DNA from: Aurantiacibacter suaedae | Lineage (GTDB): Bacteria > Pseudomonadota > Alphaproteobacteria > Sphingomonadales > Sphingomonadaceae | Reading direction: 5' to 3' | DNA: 64,000 bases | Assembly (NCBI RefSeq): GCF_005434915.1 | Contig: NZ_SKCG01000001.1 | Coordinates: 496,001 to 560,000 of the forward strand | Made by a program: the position numbers and the translations under genes | Shown: positions 8,502 through 17,346 of the stretch, in pieces | Layout: each line of letters opens with the position of its first letter | Numbering within the stretch: position 1 is the first letter of the stretch | The notes under the pieces: generated by a model | The model's input: only the letters and a program-made list of their open reading frames with translations | Database searches by the model: none | Told to the model about the DNA's origin: nothing

Positions 8502-9661
8502 CAGCCGAACCACTTGGCAAAGGCATTGCCGATACGCCGCAACAGACCGGCCTTGGGCACGGCCTCGGTGGCCAGCAACGGAGCGTCGACCACCACCGTC
8601 CCGTTCGCGTTGCGCAATTGCAGCCGCGCGACCGTGTCACCCTTCGCAATCGGCGCTTCCACGGGGCCGCGGTAAGATATGGTTAGACCCATCTTGCTGG
8701 CCGGATCGGCCGGGAGGGCGGCTGCAAAGTCTTTGTCGAGCGCAAGGCCGACCGATCGCTTCGTGCCGTCCTGAACCTGCGCCCGCCCCATCTCGGACCC
8801 GGCGGCGAACAAGCGCGTCGGCGAAAACTCGCGAAACCCCCAGTCGATGAGGTTTCGCCCGGCCGCATCGCGCATACGCGCGGTAGGGGAGCCTGCAAGG
8901 ACCACGATAAGCCTGCGCCCGCCACGCGCCGCCGTTCCAATCAGTGTATAGCCCGCTTCCGAGGTGTAGCCGGTCTTGAGACCGTCTCCGCCCTCCACCT
9001 GTCCGGTAATCGGATCGTGGTTGGCCTGCGTGATATCGCCCCATTTCAGCCGGCGGTGACCGAAGAAGCGATGAAACAGCGCGGGATAGTCCTGCGTGAC
9101 CGCCTGCCCCAACTTCACTAGATCGTCAGCGGTGGTGTAGGTCTTGCCGCCATCGGGATAGCCGTTGGGCGAGCCGAAATGGCTGTCGTTCATGCCGAGC
9201 GCAGCGGCATTTTCGTTCATCAGATCAAGCCAGGCCCCGGTCGAGCCGGTGGCCGCTTCGGCAATCGCCATGCTCGCGTCATTGCCCGAAACGGTGGTGA
9301 TACCGAGCAAAAGCTGGCCGATGGTAGGCCGCTCGCCCGCGCGCAGGAACATGTTCGAGCCTTCGGCATACCATTCGTCTTCCAGCGCCTGGGTATAAAG
9401 GAAGTGCCGATCGAGCTTAAGCTTGCCCTCACCCACCAGCTTGAAGGCGGTATAGGCGGTCATAACCTTGGTGACGGACGCAGGCACGAAACGCCGGTGC
9501 GGCTCACGCGCATAGAGCTGCTGCCCCGTCCACAGATCGACCAGCAGTGCGACCGGAATCTCGTCGGGCACCGGCGCGGGCGTGGCTGGCTGGGCGCGGA
9601 CAGGCGCCGTCAGCGACATGCCGACGGCAAGGACAACAAGCCAGACCTTAACTTTTATCAC
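8501..9661 (-). CDS. dacA: D-alanyl-D-alanine carboxypeptidase, DacA type
   Basis: Low-molecular-weight penicillin-binding protein (peptidase S11) that trims the terminal D-Ala of peptidoglycan stem peptides. Start is taken as GTG 9661, with GGAG five bases before it; another GTG is at 9667. The product is 386 aa with a signal peptide ending at VRA-Q. Catalytic motifs: SVTK (SxxK), SGN (SxN), LKTGYTSEAG (KTG). A C-terminal beta-sandwich and an amphipathic tail (LLRRIGNAFAKWFG) for membrane anchoring follow. It is coupled to tmk through TGATG. Confidence 0.95.
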   Translation of the reverse strand: MIKVKVWLVVLAVGMSLTAPVRAQPATPAPVPDEIPVALLVDLWTGQQLYAREPHRRFVPASVTKVMTAYTAFKLVGEGKLKLDRHFLYTQALEDEWYAEGSNMFLRAGERPTIGQLLLGITTVSGNDASMAIAEAATGSTGAWLDLMNENAAALGMNDSHFGSPNGYPDGGKTYTTADDLVKLGQAVTQDYPALFHRFFGHRRLKWGDITQANHDPITGQVEGGDGLKTGYTSEAGYTLIGTAARGGRRLIVVLAGSPTARMRDAAGRNLIDWGFREFSPTRLFAAGSEMGRAQVQDGTKRSVGLALDKDFAAALPADPASKMGLTISYRGPVEAPIAKGDTVARLQLRNANGTVVVDAPLLATEAVPKAGLLRRIGNAFAKWFG

Positions 9662-9704
9662 GCCCACTCCGCATTGCCTGGCGGCGGACGCGCTTGGTCG
9701 CCGC

Positions 9705-10619
9705 TCAGTCGTTGGTGAAGATTCGTGCGTCGCTATAGCCCGCAGCCCGCACCTTGGCGAGCGAGCCTTCCGCTTCTGCACGGCTTGTGAAAGGCCCCGT
9801 GCGAACGCTGTAGTACCGGCCTGACTGCGAGACAGTGCCATCGAGCGCTTGGGCGGCGCGTTCCGCGTTGTCGGGATTGGCAAATGCTGCAACCTGGACC
9901 AAGAAAACACCGGTTGCTGGCGGAGCGGGTGCGGCGGCAGGCGTTTCCGGCTCGCTCTGCGCGACGGCGGTGTTTACATACTCGGAGGCCGGCTCCGGCT
10001 CAGGTTGAACGGCTTCCGGCGCCGCTTCGACAGATGCGAGCGTTGCAGGAGCTGCGGGCAATTGGCGCTTGAGCACAGCGACGAGCGACATCGGCGTATC
10101 CATCCGCAAGGGCGCCTCGCCGCCCGCTCGCAGCTCCGCGCGCTGCTCCTCAGGCGGATTGACTCGGCGCACACGCACCGGCAAATCGGCACCGGCACCA
10201 AGCTGGGACATGGCAGCGGGCGACAGCGCTAGCAGTCTTGTCGAAGTCATCGGGCCTCGCTGTTCGACACGAGCCAGGATCGTGCGACCTGTGTCGAGCG
10301 AAGTAACCTCGATGTAGCTAGGCACCGGCAGCGTATGGTGCGCAGCGGTAATCCCGGTCAAGTCATCCGCGGCGGCAAGGTAGCCGACCTCGTCGTAATT
10401 GAGCACATCGTTGGGCGTGAAGGTGATGCCGTCGATAGTATAAGGCTCGCCTACGAGCACCGGATAGTCGGCCTGCGGCCCGTTCTTTGCGGCAACGGCG
10501 CTTTTCGCAACCGGACCGGGGCCGCCGCCTATCGCGGAGCACCCGCCCAACATGGCAAGTGCGCTGGCGGCAGTCAGCCCCACCAGCAGGCGGGTGCGCC
10601 TGTCATCGAATAATCTCAT
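9705..10619 (-). CDS. RlpA-like lipoprotein with SPOR domain, catalytic residues degenerate
   Basis: 304 aa. ATG 10619 gives a lipoprotein signal with lipobox LGGC; a GTG at 10637 is the alternative. Residues about 55-170 follow the RlpA double-psi beta-barrel (VGEPYTIDGITFTPNDV, AAHHTLPVPSYIEVTSLDTGRT). The usual NDRGP with its catalytic Asp reads EQRGP, and the SWYG...GrkTAnGE segment carrying the catalytic Glu is shortened (YLAAADDLTGITAAHH). After a Pro/Ala/Glu-rich linker a SPOR domain (FLVQVAAFANPDNAE... to the end) should bind denuded septal glycan. It likely keeps a septal binding role with little or no transglycosylase activity; this is inference. The 5' end overlaps the mltB-like gene by 17 bp. 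Confidence 0.85.
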   Translation of the reverse strand: MRLFDDRRTRLLVGLTAASALAMLGGCSAIGGGPGPVAKSAVAAKNGPQADYPVLVGEPYTIDGITFTPNDVLNYDEVGYLAAADDLTGITAAHHTLPVPSYIEVTSLDTGRTILARVEQRGPMTSTRLLALSPAAMSQLGAGADLPVRVRRVNPPEEQRAELRAGGEAPLRMDTPMSLVAVLKRQLPAAPATLASVEAAPEAVQPEPEPASEYVNTAVAQSEPETPAAAPAPPATGVFLVQVAAFANPDNAERAAQALDGTVSQSGRYYSVRTGPFTSRAEAEGSLAKVRAAGYSDARIFTND

Positions 10620-11631
10620 CTGCAAGCAACCCCACACTCATTGCGTAGTAATTCGAGCAGTTATATTCGAGGATAACCCTATAATTCTGCGTTAAGAGAT
10701 ATCCCGGAGCCGACGGACCATCGGGCTCGAACAGCGCTGTTAGCACATCGTCTCCGATCGGCGCTGCCGGAGTGATCCCGCGCTCTTTCCACTCGCGCAC
10801 GGTCAACCAGCGGCTGTGGCGGCTATGAACGCGCGGGCAAACTGGCGAGGCGGTGTCGCTTTCGATACCACTCCGATCCGCCGAATTGGGAACATAGGCG
10901 CGCACGGCCCAGGGCTGCCCTGCCCGCCAGCCCGCATCGCGGAAATAGTTGGCAATCGAATGAAGCGTATCGGCGCGCGAATTCCAGATATCGCGCACTC
11001 CGTCTCCATCGCCATCGCGTGCAAGGCGAAGATAAACGCTCGGCAGAAACTGCGGATTGCCGAAGGCTCCAGCCCAGCTGCCGACAAGGCTTGACCGTGG
11101 AATGCCGGCATCGGCAATCTTGAGCACGTCGATCAGCTCGCGCTCGAACAGGTCGCGGCGGCGCCCTTCCCAGGCCAGGGTAGCCAACGAACGCGGCAAG
11201 TCGAACGAGCCTTTCACCGCGCCATAGGCCGTCTCATGGCCCCAGATGGCCACCAGATACTGCGCAGGAACGCCGTATTCGCGCTCCACCTCGCTAGCCA
11301 GCGCCCCGAGCGAGCGGTAGGCCGAGCGCCCGCCGTCGATCCGCGACTGCGAATTGTGGCGCGCGATATAGTTCGCCATCGAGGGAAAGCCGGTGCTGGT
11401 GCCGCTGCCGCTCGACGAGACGTTATCGCGATCGAGCGCCATAACACGCTCGTTCGGGGTCAACCCGGCGAACACGTTGGAAATCGTGCTGTCACGCACG
11501 CCTTCCGAACGCGCCTTCTGCCCTACGCTCTCGAGATAGGCGTTAAAAGTCTCCTGCTGGGCGGAAGCAGCGCTTCCGAGCGAGGCGAGGAGCGAAAATA
11601 CGGCGACCGAAGCAAGCAATCTGATTGTCAT
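10603..11631 (-). CDS. Lytic murein transglycosylase, MltB family
   Basis: 342-aa secreted protein with signal peptide MTIRLLASVAVFSLLASLGSAASA. The domain is MltB-like (GH103): catalytic Glu in IWGHETAYG (about residue 135), then GSFDLPRSLATLAW, GSWAGAFGNPQFLPSVY and an EF-hand-like loop DGDGDGVRD. It cleaves glycan strands with anhydro-muramyl ends. There is no lipobox cysteine, so it is probably periplasmic rather than lipid-anchored. It is the first gene of the minus-strand cell-wall/replication cluster. Confidence 0.93.
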   Translation of the reverse strand: MTIRLLASVAVFSLLASLGSAASAQQETFNAYLESVGQKARSEGVRDSTISNVFAGLTPNERVMALDRDNVSSSGSGTSTGFPSMANYIARHNSQSRIDGGRSAYRSLGALASEVEREYGVPAQYLVAIWGHETAYGAVKGSFDLPRSLATLAWEGRRRDLFERELIDVLKIADAGIPRSSLVGSWAGAFGNPQFLPSVYLRLARDGDGDGVRDIWNSRADTLHSIANYFRDAGWRAGQPWAVRAYVPNSADRSGIESDTASPVCPRVHSRHSRWLTVREWKERGITPAAPIGDDVLTALFEPDGPSAPGYLLTQNYRVILEYNCSNYYAMSVGLLADEIIR

Positions 11632-11710
11632 GGTGGGGATTGTAGGCTGCCGGGCAGGCTGGGCAAACGGCTAATTGCCCTTACCTGCCCAATTCGTCGC
11701 AAAACGCCCA

Positions 11711-12571
11711 TCAGTCCGCGTAGGGCGGCTGCATTCCGGGGTTTTCTGCAAGCATCTCGGCGAAAGGCTTAAAGCCGCAGTTTTCTTCCGCGCAGTAGGT
11801 CGCGGTGTGAACGTAGCGGATCTTACCATCCTCAATGCGGAAGGTGTGGCTATCGGGCCTGCCGTTCTCGCCGAAATCGAGGAACACGTTTACCGCGCCC
11901 TTCGCCTCGTCGACCACAAAGCGGCGATTGGTCAGCTCTACCCCCGAAGGCACGCCCACATCGCAGCTATCAGTGGCGGCACCGGTGCCGGTGTAGGTGC
12001 CCCCCTCAAGCCGCGCGCAGGGCATACCCCAGGGCACCTCGACGCTTGGGTCGTTGAACAGATCGAGATAGGCATTGGCGGCGGCAATCAGCTCTTCGCG
12101 CGTGTTGCGGTCGGCCTCAGGAATTTCGCTCCAGTCCTCGCGGCGGGCATATTCGTAGGTGGCCTGGGCATCGAACAGCCAGTCGCCCTCGTCGGTCACG
12201 ATGTTGTCGAAGGGGCCTACGCCGAAGAAGCCGTTGCCGATCTGCGTTGCCGCAACGATTGGCCGCTCTTCATCGAGCATCACGCTTTCTACATACACTT
12301 TGCACTGCGTGGTATCGAGCAGGGCCATATGCCAGTCGACCTCACGCTCGGGATAGAGGAAGCTGCCGAGCGAGGAACGTTTGCCGTTCTCGTTATAATC
12401 GACCCACTCGCCGAGCTTCATCGTCATCATCGTGCCTTGCTCGATGCCCTCGACCCAATCATCGGCGATGCCTTGCAGCACGGCACGGTCACACCCACCT
12501 TGCGCAGCGGCGGGCGAAGCCACGGCCAAGGCTGCGCTGGCGAAAAGGAATGCGGAAATCTTGCGAACCAT
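11711..12571 (-). CDS. Secreted protein of unknown function, DUF8021-like
   Basis: 286 aa from ATG 12571, with signal peptide ending ASPAAA-Q. The mature part has paired cysteines (GGCDRAV, TQCKVYV, GMPCARLEGG, DSCDVGV, YCAEENCGF), suggesting disulfides in the periplasm or outside. Segments such as VGPFDNIVTD, DWLFDA, VPWGMPCARLEGG, NRRFVVDEAKGAVNVFLDF and PDSHTFRIEDGKIRYVHT resemble, as I remember them, the DUF8021 proteins common in fungi; the late part has a SnoaL/NTF2-like look. No function is known. It stands alone, upstream of the mltB gene and 79 bp away. Confidence 0.8.
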   Translation of the reverse strand: MVRKISAFLFASAALAVASPAAAQGGCDRAVLQGIADDWVEGIEQGTMMTMKLGEWVDYNENGKRSSLGSFLYPEREVDWHMALLDTTQCKVYVESVMLDEERPIVAATQIGNGFFGVGPFDNIVTDEGDWLFDAQATYEYARREDWSEIPEADRNTREELIAAANAYLDLFNDPSVEVPWGMPCARLEGGTYTGTGAATDSCDVGVPSGVELTNRRFVVDEAKGAVNVFLDFGENGRPDSHTFRIEDGKIRYVHTATYCAEENCGFKPFAEMLAENPGMQPPYAD

Positions 12572-12772
12572 GGTGGGTATAATCCTCTCTCTACGCACTT
12601 TGATGCGCTGAAAACCTCACGGAGCGACCTGGCCCCTTCCCCCTTGGATAGCCAAAGGGCAAAAGGGTGTCACCAACAAGTTGACCTTGTCCAAACGGCC
12701 CGCCTCAAGCATTTTCAACAGGCCTGATGACATTCGTCTAAATTGCCGCTAGCTCGCCCCGACCGGCTCCAC

Positions 12773-12862
12773 GGACAGGTGGCAGAGCGGTTGAATGCAC
12801 CGGTCTTGAAAACCGGCGAGGATGCAAGTCCTCCGTGGGTTCGAATCCCACCCTGTCCGCCA
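12773..12862 (+). tRNA. tRNA-Ser (anticodon UGA)
   Basis: Acceptor stem GGACAGG (12773-12779) pairs with CCTGTCC (12852-12858), then G and an encoded CCA (12860-12862). The anticodon loop CTTGAAA (12805-12811) carries TGA at 12807-12809. A long variable arm (GCGAGGATGCAAGTCCTCCG region) and the GTTCGAATC T-loop make it a class II serine tRNA reading UCA-type codons. Confidence 0.98.
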
Positions 12863-12953
12863 TTCTCTTGCGGCCTACCACTCCGTTGCTTGAGGTTATT
12901 GGCTCCGTGTTTGGACTTCGTTCCGAACTCGCTGCCACACTTTCCGCTTTATT

Positions 12954-12971
12954 GCCTCAGGCGCCTGAGGC
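12954..12971 (-). terminator. 18-bp perfect palindrome at the 3' end of lpdA
   Basis: GCCTCAG-GCGC-CTGAGGC is fully self-complementary, begins 10 bases beyond the lpdA stop, and would form a 7-bp hairpin in the mRNA. No strong U-run follows on the minus strand, so it may act as a stabilising 3' hairpin rather than an intrinsic terminator. Confidence 0.55.
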
Positions 12972-12980
12972 CTATCCAGA

Positions 12981-14396
<1,416 letters not shown>

Positions 14397-14411
14397 AACC
14401 TAACCTCTAAT

Positions 14412-14510
14412 CCGTTCGGGCCGAGCTTGTCTAAGCCCCGCCCTGTTCCTTCGACGCCCCGCCCGCGACCAATACATTCCTTCGACAAGCTCAGGACGAA
14501 CGGGGCTTGT
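14412..14510. repeat. Pair of REP-like elements in inverted orientation between lpdA and the thioesterase gene
   Basis: CCGTTCGGGCCGAGCTTGTC (14412-14431) and CCTTCGACAAGCTCAGGACG (14479-14498) are imperfect inverted copies of the same unit, and AAGCCCC/GGGGCTT ends also match. They would form a long hairpin in the minus-strand transcript between the thioesterase gene and lpdA. The unit recurs at 19648-19748 and 45270-45300. Confidence 0.75.
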
Positions 14511-14897
14511 TCAACCCTTGATCAGGCGCGGACGGCCTTCGTCGTCCACCGCCACGAAAGTAAACTTTGCCTGCGTCACTTTGCAGGCCTCTTCGGTATG
14601 CCGCTCACGCCGCCAAGCCTCGACAGCGATCACCATCGAACTGCGACCTACTTTCTCGATCTCGGCATAGACCGAGACCTCGCAACCGACCTTGACCGGC
14701 TGGAGGAACTGCATCCCGTCCATCGCCACGGTAACCGCCCGGCCCTTCGAATGGCGCGCGGCGGCGAGCCCCGCGGCATTGTCCATGATCGAGACCAGCC
14801 AGCCGCCGAAAATATCGCCATAGGCATTGGTGTCACGCGGCATGGCGGTGACGCGGATGGCGGGATCGCGTCCGGCGTGGATTTCAGCTTCGGTCAT
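14511..14897 (-). CDS. Acyl-CoA thioesterase, YciA-like hotdog
   Basis: 128-aa single hotdog domain. The segments DTNAYGDIFGGWLVSIMDNAAGLAAARHS (Asn/Asp/Gly catalytic helix, about residues 22-50), AMDGMQFLQPVKVGCEV and KVTQAKFTFVAVD match YciA/ACOT-type thioesterases that hydrolyse acyl-CoA. The ATG at 14897 overlaps the upstream lipoprotein stop as ATGA. Preferred chain length is not deducible. Confidence 0.92.
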   Translation of the reverse strand: MTEAEIHAGRDPAIRVTAMPRDTNAYGDIFGGWLVSIMDNAAGLAAARHSKGRAVTVAMDGMQFLQPVKVGCEVSVYAEIEKVGRSSMVIAVEAWRRERHTEEACKVTQAKFTFVAVDDEGRPRLIKG

Positions 14898-15427
14898 GAC
14901 GCGCGCCGTAGCTCGAGCGTGATGCCATCGAACCAGCGCAGTGTCAGGCGATTATCGCCCGTCAGCTGCGGCTGATCCGCGGCAGCGTCTACAGGAGGGC
15001 CGAAAGCTCTGCCATCGCCACAGGTAATCACAAGTTTGTCAGTGGCGTCGCCGGGTTCGACCCGGGGATCGTCGCAGGCCATACGAAAGGCGGAATACTC
15101 AGATTCTCCGCCGTCGACCTGAGGGTTGATCCAGCGCGCCGATGCGGAGGTAAACTCCAGTCGAAGGCCCGCCAGCGCGGCCAACTCGGCATCGCCATAG
15201 GCCTGCACCGCACCGTCGGGATCGCTGAGGCGCGCTTGGGTAACTTCCCAAGTGCCCCATATGGCAGCCTGCGCAGGTTCTCCGGCGGCGGCGGTGGGGG
15301 CCGGGCTAGCACTCTCGCTTCTCTCGGGCGCAGGCGACTGGCCCCCGTCATCGGCAGGCGCGCCGTCGGCGTTGCAAGCGGTCAACAGCAAAGCCGCCGC
15401 CGCAATGGATGCGGAGCGCGGGGTCAT
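14894..15427 (-). CDS. Lipoprotein of unknown function (META/HslJ-like size)
   Basis: 177 aa from ATG 15427 with lipobox LLTAC, then a Pro/Ala/Ser/Glu linker (to about residue 55) and a C-terminal domain starting IWGTWEVTQARLSD. The C-terminal domain has two cysteines (MACDDP, ITCGDG) and a final GITLELRRAS strand. A TTG at 15436 is an alternative start. I do not recognise the family with confidence. It sits between the pyruvate dehydrogenase E2 and thioesterase genes in one transcription unit. Confidence 0.8.
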   Translation of the reverse strand: MTPRSASIAAAALLLTACNADGAPADDGGQSPAPERSESASPAPTAAAGEPAQAAIWGTWEVTQARLSDPDGAVQAYGDAELAALAGLRLEFTSASARWINPQVDGGESEYSAFRMACDDPRVEPGDATDKLVITCGDGRAFGPPVDAAADQPQLTGDNRLTLRWFDGITLELRRAS

Positions 15428-15432
15428 CGCGA

Positions 15433-16719
15433 TCAAGCCACCAGACCCAGCGGATTCTCAACCAGCTCCTTGAACACCTTCATCAGCTGCGCGCCGTCCG
15501 CACCGTCGATGGCGCGGTGGTCGAAGCTGCCGGTGGCGCTCATCACGGTAGCGACGCCCAGCGCATCGTCGACGATATAGGGGCGCTTTTCGCCCGCGCC
15601 GATGGCCATGATCATTGCCTGTGGGGGATTGATCACCGCCTCGAACTGCTTGATCCCGAACATGCCCATGTTCGAAAGGCTGGCGGTGCCGCCCTGATAT
15701 TCCTCAGGCTGGAGCTTGCCTTCCTTCGCACGGGTGGCGAGATCTTTCATCTCGGTGCTGATCTTGCTCATTGCCTTGGCACCCGCATCCTTGATGATCG
15801 GAGTGATAAGGCCATTGGGGATCGAGACCGCCACCGAGATATCGGCGCGCTCGAACTTAAGCAGGCTGTCGCCCGCGAACTGCACGTTGCATACCGGCAC
15901 CGCTTCGAGCGACTTGGCAAGCGCTTTGATCAGCATGTCGTTGACCGAGAGCTTCACGCCCTGCGGTTCGAGCGCCTGGTTCAGCTCGCCGCGCAGCTTG
16001 AGCAGCTTGTCGAGCTGAATGTCCACGGTGAGATAGATGTGCGGAACGGTCTGCTTGCTCTCGGTGAGGCGACGCGCAATCGTCTTGCGCATGTTGGAGA
16101 GCTTTTCGACCTCGTGCGGGATGCCGAAATCTTGCGCGGCCGCGGGGGCCGGCGTGGGCGCAGGAGAAGCAGCCGGTGCGGAGGCCGCCGGGGCCGCAGC
16201 TTCGCCCGGCTTCGCGTTCTCGACGTCAGCCTTCACAATGCGGCCGTTGGGGCCGGAGCCCTTCACGTTCGCCAGATCGACGCCCTTCTGCTCGGCAATA
16301 CGGCGCGCCAGCGGCGAGGCGATTAGTCGATCACCTGACGGAGCAGGAGCCGAGGCCGGCGCTGGTGCGGCGGCAGGTGCTGGCGAGGGGGCGGGAGCCT
16401 CTTCGGCGGAGGGGGCGGGCGTTGGAGCGGGTGCGGCAGAGCCATCACCCATCGGCTCGACCGAACCGGCATCCTCGCCTTCTTCGGCGAGCGTGGCGAT
16501 GATCGTGCCGACCTTCACACCCTCGGCACCTTCATCCACCTGGATATGGGCAATCACGCCCTCATCCACGGCTTCGAATTCCATCGTCGCCTTGTCAGTT
16601 TCGATTTCGGCCATGATGTCACCGGCGGAGACGCTGTCACCCACCTTCACTAGCCATTTGGCAAGCGTCCCTTCTTCCATCGTGGGCGAAAGGGCGGGCA
16701 TCTTGATCGCAATCGGCAT
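15433..16719 (-). CDS. Pyruvate dehydrogenase E2, dihydrolipoyl acetyltransferase
   Basis: 428 aa. Lipoyl domain at 1-80 with the lipoylated Lys in [12 protein letters not shown]; Ala/Pro-rich hinge; E1/E3-binding domain [17 protein letters not shown] and [15 protein letters not shown] (about 133-170); second Ala/Pro hinge; catalytic acyltransferase domain ending [15 protein letters not shown] with the HRxxDG active site. It makes acetyl-CoA with the E1 and E3 subunits; the E1 genes are not in this window. The downstream lipoprotein gene begins 6 bp after its stop. Confidence 0.95.
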   Translation of the reverse strand: MPIAIKMPALSPTMEEGTLAKWLVKVGDSVSAGDIMAEIETDKATMEFEAVDEGVIAHIQVDEGAEGVKVGTIIATLAEEGEDAGSVEPMGDGSAAPAPTPAPSAEEAPAPSPAPAAAPAPASAPAPSGDRLIASPLARRIAEQKGVDLANVKGSGPNGRIVKADVENAKPGEAAAPAASAPAASPAPTPAPAAAQDFGIPHEVEKLSNMRKTIARRLTESKQTVPHIYLTVDIQLDKLLKLRGELNQALEPQGVKLSVNDMLIKALAKSLEAVPVCNVQFAGDSLLKFERADISVAVSIPNGLITPIIKDAGAKAMSKISTEMKDLATRAKEGKLQPEEYQGGTASLSNMGMFGIKQFEAVINPPQAMIMAIGAGEKRPYIVDDALGVATVMSATGSFDHRAIDGADGAQLMKVFKELVENPLGLVA

Positions 16720-16875
16720 GGTCTTGAGCGTTTCCCTGCTGGATTTGGTCGCTGTCCCCCTCTGGCCAATTTGCGCCCGCCAAGCAAGGGGCAGAGCCGG
16801 TCAGCACCATCGCATCTTGCACAAACACCGATTTGGTTCGATATTCGCTGACAGGGGAGCGAGAGAACCACTACC

Positions 16876-17325
16876 ATGCGCGTCTATCTGGCAATCGTCG
16901 ATGAAACCGAAGAATCGCGAGTATCACTGCACTTTGCGGCGCGACGCGCGGCGAAGACGGGCGGCCTCGTGCAAATCCTCGCGCTCGTACCCAAACAGGG
17001 TTTTAACGCCTTTGGCGGGGTGCAAGCGACGATCGAGGAAGAAGCGCGCGACCGGGCCGAGGTGCTGGCTTCCAGCGCGGCGGGCGAACTGATGGACGAG
17101 ATGGGCAAGATGCCGCAGATCGCCGTGCGCGTAAACGAGGAAGGCGTGATTTCGGACTACCTATCCGAGCATCCCGAGATCGCCGCGCTGGTGCTGGGCG
17201 CGGCGGCGGAAGGCCCTCCCGGACCGCTGGTCACGCACTTCACCGCGAAATCGGGCAGCCTGCCCTGCCCGCTGTTCATCGTGCCCGGCGGAATGAGTGC
17301 CGAGGATCTTGAACGGCTGAGCTGA
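16876..17325 (+). CDS. Universal stress protein family
   Basis: 149-aa single-domain protein with the alpha/beta UspA outline: N-terminal strand VYLAIVDETEESRVSLHFA, a long helix with EEEARDRAEVLASSAAGE, strand AALVLGAAAEGPPGP (in place of the usual nucleotide-binding GxGxGG) and CPLFIVPGG at the end. The loss of the classical GxxGxxxxxxxxG(S/T) loop suggests it may not bind ATP in the usual way. It is transcribed alone, away from the E2 operon. Confidence 0.82.
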   Translation: MRVYLAIVDETEESRVSLHFAARRAAKTGGLVQILALVPKQGFNAFGGVQATIEEEARDRAEVLASSAAGELMDEMGKMPQIAVRVNEEGVISDYLSEHPEIAALVLGAAAEGPPGPLVTHFTAKSGSLPCPLFIVPGGMSAEDLERLS

Positions 17326-17342
17326 GCGGGCGCTCCGCCCGC
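17326..17342 (+). terminator. Hairpin directly after the universal stress protein gene
   Basis: GCGGGCG-CTC-CGCCCGC forms a 7-bp stem starting one base after the TGA. A TTTTT run follows nine bases later, inside the 3' end of the convergent rnr gene. The distance to the T-run makes it a weak intrinsic terminator. Confidence 0.55.
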
Positions 17343-17346
17343 GAAG

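Noticed and set aside
8502-8513. GTG start of tmk at 8513
   Set aside because: The ATG at 8501 shares its A with the dacA stop and gives the usual N-terminus (RGRFITLEGGEG).
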